Origin: Peribolospora baueri
Lineage: Eukaryota; Basidiomycota; Peribolosporomycetes; Peribolosporales; Peribolosporaceae
Direction: 5' to 3'
Length of the DNA stretch: 64,000 bases
Assembly (NCBI GenBank): GCA_029717555.1
Contig: JAMDHS010000071.1
Span: 1-64,000 of the forward strand
The translations under genes were made by a program, and so were the position numbers. The notes beneath the pieces were generated by a model. The model made no database searches and had not been told where the DNA came from. It saw only the letters and a program-made list of their open reading frames with translations. Shown here in pieces: positions 33,901 through 45,499 of the stretch. Each line of letters opens with the position of its first letter. Position 1 is the first letter of the stretch.

Positions 33901-36131
33901 TGGGAGGCGGGCGCTCTCCGAAGAACGCTTCAAGCTTTCGGTTGCCGTTCTTGTTGCGGAAAGCCTCAGAGCTCAGCGGCTGGTGGATACGACGGAGAGT
34001 GAGACCGCGTTCGCGCTGAGGGTCGTTGGGTGCAAGCGAATGGCAGATAGCCATGACCTCCGAATCCGAGAGTGCCTTGGCTGCGGGGGTGGATGACGAA
34101 TAAGATGAAAAACGATCAGCCCTTGTACAGCAAAAGAACTCCAATTTGTGTCGAACGGAGCGAACCAACGGGGATTAAATACTCACTCTGGCCATCACTA
34201 CTAGTGGCAAAGATGCCCCAACCCTCGAGTGCGCTCAAATCCACCTCGCCCGCGTGCGGGGGTAGCTTCCCAAACTTTTTGAGCACGCGGATGAGGACGT
34301 CCGCAGAATCCCTGCAGTCGCTCACATTCACGATCCGGCTGTTGCCGTCTTCGCCTATGAACTTGAGCGTCCGGCGCTTGAGGTCCTCGATCGACAGCGC
34401 GGTCGTGGCAGCTGCGGCGCCGCTCACGAGTGGGTTGACGGACAGCATGAGCGGGTTTCCGGTCAAGCCGGAAGAGGTGGCCGGACGACCGCCGGGGCCG
34501 GAAGGGGTAAGAGGGCGGGTAGAGGAGAAGGCACCTCGGCCGACGGAGTAGCCGGCAGAGGGAGAAGCGAGCGACGTGCTCGTCGTGGGGCTTCTGGCGA
34601 AGACGCTCTCCGCGATCGGACTCAGCGCCGCCGAGCCAAGCAGGCTAGAATGGGAGTAAGGGCTCGCGCCCGACGAAGTAGACGGACGGTCGCGTGAGGT
34701 GCTGCCAACAAATGATGTGGCTGTAGGGCTCGTGTCGCTCCCGCTGCTGTTGCCGCCAGTGGCGTAAGGATGCAAAGATGTCTGGGCCGTGTTGGGTCTG
34801 CGTTCGCCAAGCCCTCCAATGAAACCACGGGAAGAGTTCTTGCGATGGTGTTGCTGCTGGCTGGCTCCTCGGACATGTCCGGGGTCGTTAGGGGCGCGAG
34901 GCAACCCATACTCGCCCGTCCAACCACCATTGCTGGTCGAAGAAGGCGGGGCTGGGAGCGGCTGTGAAGTGTAGGCGGGCGGCTCCGACGTCCCCATGCG
35001 ACCTCGAGAACCGGCACCGAGCGCCGATGGAGGCTGGAGCCGCTTCGGCCCGCCAGGTTGACTTCCAATCGCGCCTGGGCGCACGGAGGAAAGGCTGTCC
35101 TTGGGCGGAGGGACAGGGTTCATCCTTGTCGAACCTCTGCCGCCAGTGGCGCCCGTAGCCGTTCCAGGTCGTGCGGAAAGGCCGGACGCAGGAGGCTGGT
35201 AGGCTTGTGGCAGACCTCGAGCAGCGGACTGGGCAAGGTCAAGAGGGGGAGGCACTCGCCGGCCCGTGCTGGTGGGAGCGGTGGAGGGTCGGTCATTGCC
35301 GTTGGTCAGCGCGGCAAAGCGCGCAGCAGCGGCCGTAGGCGCCGAGGGCGACTCCTGCGCAGCTTCGAATCGACCGTCCCTGGCGGATTTGGGCGTGACG
35401 GCCGTCCGGGTATTCCTCGCAGAGGAACCCTCACGGCACTGCTGCCTGAGCTTCTTGATCGCGACGGTGATCCTGATCCTGTCTCCGACGCTAGACACTC
35501 CCATCTCCTTGAGTGCTGACTGGTCGACATCGAAAAGGATAGGTCCAGTGATGTCGTTTGCTGCGAAGACAGAGGCGTACGCGCTGCAACGATTCATGTT
35601 CAGGAACTCAGCGATCTCTATGTGGCCCCATCGTTTGACTGCCAAGTGAAGAGAGAGAGGCGTGTCATGAGCGAAGAAACAGGGAGACAGAGAGACAGAG
35701 AAGCAAATGGGAGAGTGCGATATCAAGACCTCGAACGGCCACCTACCTTCGTCCCAGAGGATGGTTCCTCCCACGACGCTGGGACTAGGAGGGACACTAC
35801 CCGGCGCGCCGCCGAGTCCATTGAGCGCGCCGGCAGCCGTATGTGGCCTCTGACCGGGCAAACCATTGGATCCCGGGCTCGAGCTGAGCGCGCCGGCACC
35901 CAGTCCGCTGAGACTGGCGGCCGCGTGAGCGAGGCTATCCCTGGCCGCACGGTGATAGTGATGGTCTGCGCCGGAACCGGCGATGCCGGAGCCGTTGAGA
36001 AAGGTAGGCGACGTGGGGGTGCCAGCCTTGCTATTGGTCGGTGAAGGGCCTTGAGATTGAGGGTAGTCGGCCGCGGTGGACGACAGGCCGACGCCTAGCA
36101 CGCCGCCAGCCGAGGAGTTCCCGCGGGGCAT
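30999..36131 (-). CDS. STE11: MAPK kinase kinase Ste11
   Basis: Top kinase of the pheromone/stress MAPK cascades, cytoplasmic. The N-terminal SAM domain reads [21 protein letters not shown] to [16 protein letters not shown]. After a long Ser/Pro-rich linker comes an RA/Ras-binding-like domain ([33 protein letters not shown]), then Ste11-specific blocks ([44 protein letters not shown]). A Glu-rich segment precedes the kinase. Kinase motifs are GHGSFGNVF, the VAIK-type lysine in [36 protein letters not shown] and ADIWSLGC. A 78-nt intron (31784-31861) sits in the activation loop and is a multiple of three without a stop. The C-terminus after the kinase is Ala/Gly-rich and then basic ([17 protein letters not shown]). 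The start at 36131 ([10 protein letters not shown]) follows an upstream in-frame stop. Confidence 0.93.
32590..32745 (-). repeat. Glu-coding triplet-rich tract inside STE11
   Basis: Imperfect TCC/TCT triplet repeats on the plus strand encode a run of glutamates (with Asp) upstream of the STE11 kinase domain. This is a likely length-variable coding microsatellite. Confidence 0.75.
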
Positions 36132-37666
36132 GACGGCGTTGTGCAAGGATGGCGACGGGATTCAGTGGCGAAGAGGTAGGCGGCGGCTTGGTCAGGACAG
36201 GATAAGCATCGCCCGCACGGGTCCGTGCAGGTCGACTCGAGATTGCGACGTGAGTGGGATTGGGGAAGACAGTGGAGGGCGAATAGCGCGCGTCGGTCGA
36301 ATTGGTTCCAAGTTGCCGACGGCCATAGACGACGCGCGGTGCTGCCCTCGGTTCTCCCTCTTTTCCTTCTCGAGCTGTCGAAATTCCAATAATCCCCACA
36401 GCTTCGCGACAAAAGCTGGCAAGTCGACGGACCCGCTCGGCGAGCAGGGAAGACAGCTGAGGCAAGCGGAGGGGGTGGTGGAGCTAATAGTTCGCCGTCC
36501 CACTACGGGCCCGGGCGCTCATCTCCGGGCGCCGCCTACCGCAGCACCGCCTTTGTCCCGATTCGTTTGCCGCAGCACAGTTGGACTTGGATTCCAATTT
36601 CAAATCTCGAAATCGTACGGCCTCGTTGGCGACGGGCTGAGCCAGCCATGCCATCGTTCATACACTAGAAGGGGTGGAGAGGATGGTGGAGGAGACAGAG
36701 GGGCGAATGGCGCGAGCAGGCTGGTCCTGGACCGGGTGCTGTACGGAGATCGCGTGAGACTTTCAATGAGCTGCGAGAGAGAGGACAGCGAGAGTTTCCT
36801 GCGACAGTCGTTGCCAAGGGACAGAGCTGTTGCAGCTTTGTGTCACCAGAAACGTATGGACCCTGACCACACTGCCTTCGCAGACGGTGTGGTACCAGGA
36901 GAGGCATCCTGCAGTGAGAGGAAGTGGGGTAATGCAGAGGACGAGAAAACATGGACGACGGCGCTCACGACATGGGAGCAGCACCGTAAACAAGAGCCGC
37001 GACAAGCAGTCTCAAAATCAATACCGTATCGCTTTTTCTTGCCCGCAAAGACTCGTGCGGTGGCCAAGTCGAGCTCAGCTCTTTTTTTTTTCGGTGAGCA
37101 CGTCAGACCAGACCGATTGGTGCTATTACAAAGCTATACATCACCCCATAACGTCAGAAACCTCGCTCAACCGAAGTTAATCACGTCCTCATCGACCTTC
37201 ACGACGAGCTTGGCCTATCCGCTTTCCAGTCTCGACGGGGTAGTAGTGCCCCTCGATGGTCAACGGAGAGCTGCCGACGCACGTTCACCGGGCACATTAC
37301 CTTTCTAGTTTCCACAACCCACCACCAAGCACAGCCGTCGATCCCGTTTGCCCGACTCAGCGCACCCACCGAGCCGGGCATGTCTCGGCTCTCGCTCCCG
37401 TACGACCATGGGCTCACCTTTGGCACGCAAAGAGGTAAGATGGCGCGCTGGGCGTAAAAGAGGTTGTGGAGGCGTTCGAAGGTTAGCACGAACAGAGGCG
37501 AATACGGACTATCACCTTGCATCTGTGAATTGAACCAATGGAAGGAGGCATCTTATATTCATACCTCGGCTGGCGTCACCGTTGACGAGAGGCCCGTGCG
37601 CCGCAACTGCGCCGCAGCTCGAAGACTCTCCGAGGCAGCTCGTCGACTGCCAAGGTCACTTGCTTC
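36132..37666. promoter_or_regulatory. Long divergent upstream region of STE11 and PTH1
   Basis: About 1.5 kb head to head, the longest gap in the window. A plus-strand frame of about 410 codons (36076-37308) spans much of it and runs into STE11 antisense. Its product shows no domain or fungal-like composition, so I treat the region as a long regulatory/leader region. A T-rich run lies near 37080-37090. Confidence 0.45.
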
Positions 37667-38554
37667 ATGGCGTCCAAGTCCTCGCAGGGCTTCCTTCTCG
37701 TCGGCCTCGGCAACTACACCCACCCGCTCACCCGCCACTCGATCGGCCAAGTCCTTCTCGACTCGCTCCTTGAGCGCATCAACGCCCACTCGCCCAGCGG
37801 TGCTAGGGCGGCGTTCAGGCTCGACAAGGACTTGGGTGGATGGGTGGCTAGAACGGAGGTCGTCCTGGGGGGTACGGGCAAGAAGAGAAGGGTGGAGAGA
37901 GATTGCCGTCTCAATGATGGACTTTATGCGTCTTCTCATGATTCTTTACGAGCGCAGCCGGCGTTGACGAAGGGGGGAAACTCGAACGCAGGAGGACGAG
38001 CCGGGCTCGCGTCGCTCGGTGGGTCTCGTCGTAACCACATCGTCGTCCTCACTCTGATGATCCGACTTTGACCTCTTTTCACACTCTCGCACGAACCAGA
38101 GGAGGCGCCGACGGTACCTCTCATCCTCTTGAAGCCGCGTCAACTGATGAACCTCAACGGGCGCTCGGTGCTCTCCTGCTCTCGCTCCCTATCCATCCCT
38201 CCCTCCCGCATTGTCGCACTTCACGATGAACTCTCCCGCCCGTTTGGAAACGTGTGGCCGAAGCTTAAGGGAAGCGCGGGTGGCCATAACGGCGTGAAGA
38301 GTATGATCGCCAGCCTGCGCACCGACGAGTTCCAAAGGGTTAGAGTGGGCATCGGCCGGCCGGAGGGACGGATCAGTACTGACGTCGCGGCGTGGGTGCT
38401 CTCCCCGCTCAGCAGGACGGAGGTGGACGCATGCGCTTGGGATCCGGAGCTTGAGCTTCATCGTAGAAGCGGTAGTGAGAACCTGTCAGGCGTTGGGCGA
38501 GGAGAGCTGTTGGAGAAGACGTGGCTGGCCGTGGAAGCTATCATTCGCCGGTAA
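37667..38554 (+). CDS. PTH1: Peptidyl-tRNA hydrolase (bacterial Pth type)
   Basis: This enzyme cleaves peptidyl-tRNA that has dropped off ribosomes, and in fungi it is usually mitochondrial. Two exons: the first ends at VVLG (donor in a G run near 37872) and joins to EEAPTVPLILLKP after acceptor CCAG (about 38099). Active-site landmarks align with bacterial Pth: LVGLGNYTHPLTRHSIG (substrate Asn and catalytic His), PRQLMNLNGRSV (Asn), ALHDEL (Asp) and KGSAGGHNGVKSM (Asn). The end, with FQRVRVGIGRPEGR and VAAWVLSPLS, is also family-typical, followed by an insert before the terminal helix EKTWLAVEAIIRR. The N-terminus is short and not a clear presequence, so location is uncertain. Confidence 0.93.
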
Positions 38555-39028
38555 CCACTCGAAGAGGTGAATCTGGTTTGGCGGGAGACAGCCACGGGAA
38601 GACGAGCGGTGGGGGTTGTAGACGCGCGCAACTGGATAGGCAGGAGGAAGGACATGTGGGCCCATCCGCTCCAGTACTACTAGCCAAGTCTTTTTTGCTC
38701 AACCGCTTTCGCCCTCCCATTTTCTGATCGCCTTTCGGCCAGTGCCTTTCCATTCAATCGACGCTCCATCGACGACGTCGCAGTTTGCAAGGTCTACGGA
38801 AAGAGCATCGGAACCATTCCATCCATTTATTTAGGCTTGCCTGGGTTTTGTCTATACAATATGAACAGCGTCCGTGTTATGAGGTGAGAGCGTGTGCGGC
38901 GGCGCGGGTATACGTTCGATTTGTTCTATGTCCGGAGTGTGAAGAGTGTCTGTATGCATTGCGTCTGCATCGGGTAAGCTCCTCTTGGCCAACCTCGCGA
39001 TCCCAGTCGCACTTTTTTTTTTCTTCCC
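38555..39028. other. Convergent 3' flanks of PTH1 and the GH43-like gene
   Basis: About 470 bp between converging genes. It contains a T run near 39013-39022 just beyond the GH43-like stop. No gene is supported. Confidence 0.45.
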
Positions 39029-40607
39029 TCAAATATCCAACTGCGCAGCGATGACGTGCGTAGGCCTCCAGACGCCATAGTCGTCGCTCTCGACCTTTTG
39101 CACGCGCACCGTCCGGTTGTTCGGCGCCTCGTGGAAGCCGTTCGGGTTGGTGAAAGCACCGTATGCGAACCACGGCGTGTTGTCGGGGCCTGTGCGAAAG
39201 GGCGAGGGTGCGGACGGAAGTGGGGACATGTCAGAGAGGGGCTGGACGTGCACGGCGAGCGGGGCGTTGGCGATGTGCGTCCAGTTTCTCCGCTCATTCA
39301 CCTTGGAAGAAGCCGCCGGAACCTGGACCGTACACGTCGATTGAAGGGTCGGAGGAGAGCACATCGGTATGCACCTCCTTCCACTGCGCCGGGTCGAGCG
39401 GGTCTCCGTGAAGGCTCTGGTAGATGACGCGGGTGGCGTAGTCAGTCTCGTCAAAGATGCGCACGGCGAAGGCTAGGTTGAGCGTTTGTGGGGTGGTGCA
39501 GTTGGAGGCGGTGCAGGAGAGGAGGACGGAAGAGGGGGCTTCGGTGTTGATTCCTTCGCTGTCGAGTCCGAGCGAGGCGGTGAAAGACAGGCCGAGGTAA
39601 GCATGGGCTCTCAGAAGCGGTGGAGAAAGACTAGCGGCGAAGAGAGCGACGTCGTTTCGCTTGCCCGCCTGGTTGCTCACCTCCTAAGACTGACGGGGTT
39701 GCCCTGAATGGTGGCGGGTCCGGTCAAACGGGCGATGAGCACACTGGAGTGATTGCTCCAAGTGATATACCTCTGTCCCGAGGGATGGATAATGACGTGA
39801 GGGTCGTATCCGTACATCTTCTGACCGTGGCCGTCTTTGAGCGGTCCCAGGTCGTCCCACTGGCCGAGCAAGTCATCCGTCCGCGTCGTGAGCACGCGCA
39901 TCGTATTGTCTGAGGTGGCGGAGACGTAGAGAGCATAGCCCGTGCCATAGGTGCAAAGGTCAGGAGCCTCGGTACCGATAGAACTGGAAAAGGTGTAGAT
40001 CGTGTGGAGTGTAGAGGCATCGCGTTGGATGTTGTCGAGGGATGGCGAGATGCGAAGATACACCTAAAGACAAGGCGGAAGAGTGTCGTCGTTGTCAACA
40101 TTGTAAGACCGGAGGGATAGAACAAGAGGAGACTCACGTGCGAACCGAAGTCATTGTCCGGGAAGACATACTGTTTGGTGTCGTTCAAGAAGACGGCGAT
40201 GGGCGCTGGATCCTGACCTGTCGTAGCGGAAAAAACACGAAACCAGCGTGACCTATTTAGCGAGCTGATCATTGCATGGTTTCCAGTGCTTGTACATCAG
40301 CGGGTAGCTCTTGGCGTGGTCACTCACCTCGTCCTAGGCTGTTGTGAACACCGGGAGCTTGAGCGGGGAGGAGGGTGTCTCGCTTCACCGCGCGACCGCG
40401 ACCGCCGCCGGAGGAGAAAGCGGAGGGTATAAACGGGGAGGAGGACGGGCGACGGCTTCCAGAGCCGTGGAGGTAAGGAGCGCGAGGGAGGGCGTGGACC
40501 TGGCGGACAGCGAGGTGGCCTGCCGGTTCGGCGTGACCCGGGGCGCCTGCGAGGGAGGCGAGGGCGCCGAAGGAGAGAGAGAGGAGGACGGCGGCACAAA
40601 GCTGCAT
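39029..40607 (-). CDS. Secreted protein of beta-propeller glycosidase type (GH43-like)
   Basis: The N-terminus MQLCAAVLLSLSFGALASLA is a clear signal peptide. It is followed by a low-complexity pro-region with a dibasic VKR|DTLL site suitable for Kex2. The catalytic-like part contains FPDNDFGSHVVYLRISPSLD, GTEAPDLCTYGTGYALYVSA, MYGYDPHVIIHPSGQRYITW, DVYGPGSGGFFQGE and FAYGAFTN. The EAPDL, with an Asp/Glu-bearing propeller pattern, and GPGSGG resemble family-43 arabinosidases/xylosidases. I could not fix the three catalytic acids with certainty, so substrate and activity are open. There are about five exons. N-glycosylation sequons (NDT, NHS, NCT, NRT, NWT) support secretion. It diverges from IKS1 across 1.1 kb. 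Confidence 0.65.
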
Positions 40608-41288
40608 GTTGCGGCTACGTCCACGGGTGGAGAGAGCGAGGGAGCGACTTGAAAACACTTTAGGAAAGGAGTGTGGTGCGTCAAACGCAAACCTTCAAAG
40701 GAGGGTGGGGAGAGAGATGGAGGAAGAAGGAGGGAGAAGAGAGGTGCTCGGGCGAGGAAGATAAGAGTAGAAGGCAGAAGGCGGGAAAAATAAAGGATGA
40801 GCGAGTGAGGCAGAAGGACGACCTGACGACGACATGGACGACAGTTTGAGTGGCCGGTTGCGCCTTGGCTTGCTTTCTCTCTCCTTCCGGCTAGCTGACA
40901 AGCCATGGCACGGCATCTTATCTGGTTCAAAGGAAAGGAGAGTGGAAGGGTTATCCGACGCAGAGAAGAACCAACCCGATGAGCAAGAGAAGAGAAGAAC
41001 GAGATGAGCAGCAAGTGCTATAGCGGTCGGTGAACGAAGTTGGATCAGATCTTCCTCTCCTCTTCTTCCTCGGTGGGCTCGAGCGCGCTTGGCATTGCTC
41101 CTAAGTGAGCGTGGGCACGACAGCGATGCTAGTCACCCGTCCTCCTACCCCTTCCTTGCTTCGAGCGTGCCAACCGTATCTCGCTGGTCGATAGGACGAG
41201 CTGGGTCGTCATTCCGAAGTAACTAAGGAAGACGATCCGCCGTAGATGGCGGGCCAACGAACGCAGACCTTCTGATTGGCAGCCTCGT

Positions 41289-41348
41289 CACGTGAGTGAT
41301 CGTGACTGGCGCGCAGATCATGTGACTAATCGCGCACGTGAGTGATCG
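41289..41348. promoter_or_regulatory. E-box cluster with repeated CACGTGAGTGATCG
   Basis: The 14-mer CACGTGAGTGATCG occurs at 41289-41302 and again at 41335-41348, with a related CATGTGA between them. CACGTG is the core bound by bHLH factors such as Cbf1/Tye7 types. The spacing of 46 bp is about 4.4 helical turns. Binding is inferred. Confidence 0.5.
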
Positions 41349-41380
41349 ACGCGGGCCCTGCTGGGGACGACGGACGGGAG

Positions 41381-41397
41381 GATGATGATGATGATGA
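41381..41397. repeat. GAT trinucleotide run
   Basis: Five GAT units plus GA, upstream of IKS1, non-coding in my model. Confidence 0.75.
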
Positions 41398-41719
41398 GTC
41401 TTGGCGTGGACGTCGTCGCTCATCGTACCACCACCATCACTCGTACCGCCTCGCCTCCGTCACCTCCATTCGCCTCCCCTTCTTCGTTTGTCTGGAGACC
41501 GCACGTTTGGTGCCTACACCCCACCTGTCTTGCATTTGAGCCACACTCGCATTCGCGCGGCGCCGGACCCATGCTCCTACCAAGCCCCGCTCTCGACGAT
41601 GGACCTTGTCCCCGTTCCTAGCGACCGTCATGAGCTACAAGTCGTCCTGAGGACGTGAGTAGAATGAGAAGGAGAGAGAAAAAGAGAGCGACCCCGCCCT
41701 ATTAAACCATCCGTCTTGA

Positions 41720-44700
41720 ATGGACAACATAGACCTGGACGACTCGAGCCCCTTCTTCTCGCAGCTCGTCGGCTCACACCCACGTCTTTCCATACCCCTC
41801 AGACGTACCCACGCCGCTGTCTACAACCGCGCCTCCCAGTCTTTGTCCCTACAGACACGGCGACCGCTGGCCGTCTCCCCTCCCATCTCCTCGCGTGCGT
41901 CTCCGCCCGTCCGCTCCGCCTCCAACGGCCTCCCATCCGATCACCAAGTTTGTCCCTACTGCCTCCGACCCTTCGACGACGCCGCAGATCACCCGCCCGG
42001 TCAACCCACGGCGGCACGCGTAGGCGAACCTGGTTCCCAGCGGGAGAGATGGCAGCCGAGGTGGCAGTGGTATGAGGGCGCAGAGACGACGGCGGACTAC
42101 TTCCGTCTCCTCAGCACCGCCAGCAGCGTCCAGGGCTCCCCCGAAAGCAGTCCGCCCGGCACGCCAACGGGATTCCATCCCGTCAGCGGCCTACGCTCCG
42201 CCTCTCCTTTTCCCTCCAGCTCCCAGCGCACCGCACGAACCGCCGCGGGGGTGTCCGGGTCTGCGCGGACAACCGACCCGCTATCGCAGTCAGCGTTCAC
42301 CGATGGCTACTACGAGCGCTTTTTCATTGAGGAGAGAAAGCTTGGACGGGGCGCAAGGGGAGCAGTCTTCCTTTGCCAGCATGTCCTTAACGGCAACAAG
42401 CTCGGGTGGTACGCAGTGAAAAAGGTGCCCGTGGGCAACAACGCCGAGTCGTTGCTCACGACTCTCAAGGAGGTGAGCTGGCGCATCCACCTTCGAACGC
42501 AACGTTGTATTCCTCCTCGCGTGTCTCCCCGCTGAACTCAGGCGCGTCTTTCCCTCTTCTCCTACTGGGACGGGCTCAGGTGCACTTGATGGAATCGCTT
42601 TCCCACCCACATGTGATCCACTACCAGCACGCCTGGATCGAGACCACGCAGCTGTCTCCCTTCGCACCGCGCGTGCCCACGCTCTTCGTGCTTATGATGG
42701 CAGCCAACGGAGGCTCCCTCGCCGACTGGCTCCTGATGCGCCAGGGCGAGCCCGAAGAGGATCAGCCGGGAGGGCGTGCTGGCGATGGGAGCGGCACCGC
42801 TAAAAGGTCGGAAGGGCACGACGGGAACGGGAAAACCGCCGCCGAGAGACTCAAGGCTGCATTTCGGCGCAGGAGAGAGGCGCGTAGAGCGGAGGAAGCA
42901 GAAGATGCAATTGGCTCGTCATCGTCGGCTGATCGGAGCGGCCAAGGCTCTTCGACGGCGACGGCGACGACGACAACGACAAGGAGGAGGGGAGGAACGT
43001 GGTGGTCAGAGGTCCCGGACCAGGCGCGGGCGATTCACTATCTTCGCGCAGACGAGATCTTGAGCTTGCTTCAGGACATGACCAGCGGCCTTGCCTTCCT
43101 CCACGATCGTGGCGTCCTCCACCTGGACCTCAAGCCGGGTAACGTACTCCTGCACTGGGACGTCGATTCAGTCATGTGCGTGTCACGCCCTCTCCAGCGC
43201 GTTGTGAAATCTTATACATCTGTCCACCGGCAAACACGCCAGCCCTTTTTTATTCCCCCCACAGGCCTCGGGCGATGCTGTCCGATTTTGGCTCCTCCGA
43301 GCTCCTCCAGGACAACTGGCAAAGGGAGCGCTCGGGACACACGGGCACGATGGAGTACATGGCTCCCGAGACGTTCTTGAGAGACCCAACGACTGGGAGG
43401 CTGATGGAATTGACGAGCAAAGCCGATATCTGGTCGCTTGGTGTGTCCCGATCACCGAGATGACGTTCACATGCGCCCTGCGTATGACGGTGCTGATTTT
43501 TGCGTTCGTCTCTCGCGCTCGTCTATTTCGCCCATCTCTCTATTTATGAATACGACAGGGATGATCTTGCACCTGCTCATCTTCTTCAGATTGCCGTACC
43601 GACAAGTGGACGACATCGACCTGCTCGGCGAGGAAATCCTCGCCTACCGTGGTTTCGCCGAGTGAATCTCACCACGTCTCACCTATGATGCGTAGGGACA
43701 GTTCTACTGACCTCGTCTCCATGTATCACCCACCACAGCCCCGATCTCGAACCCCTCTCCTCGGACGTGCCGCACGACTCCACGACCTACGAGAGCCGCC
43801 GCCGGTCCGTACCCGTCGGTATATTGCGCCTCCTCTCCCGCATGCTTACCGTCGACCCTGCGTCCAGACCGAGCACCGCCGAGATCCTCCGCGCTATCAA
43901 CCCCGCCTCTCTCTCCGACCCGAACAACGATTTCTTCAGACCCCCACCCAGCCCCGATAATAGCAGCCTCGTGCCGAGCTCTGGTGGAGTCGGAGTCGGT
44001 AACGACTTGGATTCTTCACCGCGCGTGTCAGTGGGAGAATACTTTGGCGCGGACGCGTTCGACGAACACTCGGCGGAGGGAAGAACGACGGGAAGGAGAA
44101 GATTGAGCGTCACAGCCGGCCCCATGCCGTCCTCGCCGGCGACGTCCGCGCCACCGTCTCCCTCGTCTCCATCTCCATCGCTGTCGTGGTCCGCGCTGAC
44201 GGATGCTGTCACCGCTCGTTGGCCGAGACGGCTGCAACTGGCGCGGAGATGGGCTCGGAGCGGAAAGGCAAGACAGGTGATGAGCGATGGTGCTGCCGCT
44301 GGTGTCCTGCTCGTCAAGGTACGTCGGCTAGCGACCAATCCACACCGTTTCCGTTGCGGGCGTGGCTTGCCTTGGTCTCGGACCGTGGCGCTCACTGATG
44401 CTTCGCTGCTTCCCCCCGCTGCGCCTCGCTTGGAACGCCCAGGTCGCCTCGCTCCTGTGGCGGTGCTCGCCATGGCCTCCGGCCGACTGGGCGCTGTATG
44501 CCATCTTGGCCCTCGCTCTCGTCGACGTGTTGCGACCGCGAAGGTGAGTCACATTGCGAAAGGGACGCTCCCGGATTGTCGTAGGCGTTATGACCTATCT
44601 GCCTTGATCTGACGTCATCGTCATCCTACTCTGCCGTCTTTCTCCCAATCCAGGTCCTTCCTCCCCCGTCGGCGCTCCTGGCTTTTCTCCATTCCTTTCA

Positions 44701-44892
44701 TCCTTCTCGCGCTTCATGTCGTCCTCCTCTCTCAGCGCGCCGCTTTCGTCTGTCGAGTCGCTATCACGACGCCGCGAGAAAGCCGGGATGGTGGAGGAGG
44801 GGATAGCGGCGGTGGCGAGAGCATATGGGAGCTGGAGCGGCGCGGGTGGGTGAACGAGGGGAACGGCATCTGGTCCGCACCGGAAGAGTGAC
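41720..44892 (+). CDS. IKS1: Iks1-type serine/threonine protein kinase with C-terminal membrane segments
   Basis: The N-terminal part carries a CPYCLRPF knuckle-like motif and WYEGAETTADYFRLL, both typical of fungal Iks1. The kinase domain begins ERFFIEERKLGRGARGAVF, with lysine in WYAVKKVPVG and then LSHPHVIHYQHAWIET. A long polar insert of about 90 residues follows. The catalytic loop reads HLDLKPGNVLL (Leu replaces the usual Arg of HRD). DFG (LSDFGSSE), APE (GTMEYMAPETF) and ADIWSLG follow. After the kinase come a Ser/Pro-rich stretch and two hydrophobic segments (WALYAILALALVDVL; FSIPFILLALHVVLL), suggesting membrane anchoring. The end is EGNGIWSAPEE. There are about seven exons. Yeast Iks1 is a poorly understood kinase, so the pathway is unknown. 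Confidence 0.87.
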
Positions 44893-45499
44893 CGCGTCCT
44901 CGCTTCAACATCGCCCGTCGTCTTCACCCTTCGCATCTACCGCACCCGGGGAAATATACGCCGTGATGGTCTGCTCCGAGCTACGACCAGACAACCGCCC
45001 TCAGCTGCTTTCGACATGGCGGTTGCCACTAAGGCATACGAGTTCAGGCATCGAGCCGATCGAAAGATCCGCCCTTCACTTCAGGTATGCTACGTAAATC
45101 CGTCGCGTTTCGCCGTTCTTCGGGGGTATTTCTCTTGGTCGGAAGGCCACGCCGGCATGCGCTTTCGCCTCTGTTTGTTCAAGCTTCGGTCTCTTTATCG
45201 ATTCCACTCTGCCAATTCCGTCGATACGTTCATTCGCTTTTTCGTCTTCGTGTCAAGCCGAGCAATACTTGGCATTCGAAACGGGATTTTGAGCAGCGCC
45301 ACACTCGATCGGGCAAAGAGGTGGGAGGGGAGTGGGAGAGTAGGCACGCCTTTGATATCTGGTATACGTCCTAGGTTAAAATGTTCGTCCTCTGATGAGC
45401 GTCTGGCGCTTGAAGTCATGTTCGGACACTAGCGCGTTCTACCGAGCCCGTCGGTCAGTTCCGTCAAATATCATAGACCAACACTCCGCCCCTGGGCAC
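44893..45499. other. Convergent 3' flanks of IKS1 and AIP1
   Basis: About 600 bp. Open frames on the plus strand (for example 45016-45432) show no conserved sequence. Confidence 0.45.

Larger units (their letters stand above)
40608..41719. promoter_or_regulatory. Divergent upstream region of the GH43-like gene and IKS1
   Basis: About 1.1 kb. It contains a purine-rich stretch near 40690-40800 (possible GH43-like leader), a triple E-box cluster at 41289-41348 and a GAT run at 41381-41397. An open frame starting ATG 41599 (MDLVPVPSDRHELQVVLRT) could be an upstream first exon of IKS1, but the only visible donor leaves it out of phase with the kinase frame. Confidence 0.45.

Noticed and set aside
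41599-41660. Upstream ATG exon for IKS1 (MDLVPVPSDRHELQVVLRT)
   Set aside because: It resembles an Iks1-like start, but the only good donor (AC|GTGAGT) joins out of phase to the kinase frame at the visible acceptor, so I start at 41720.
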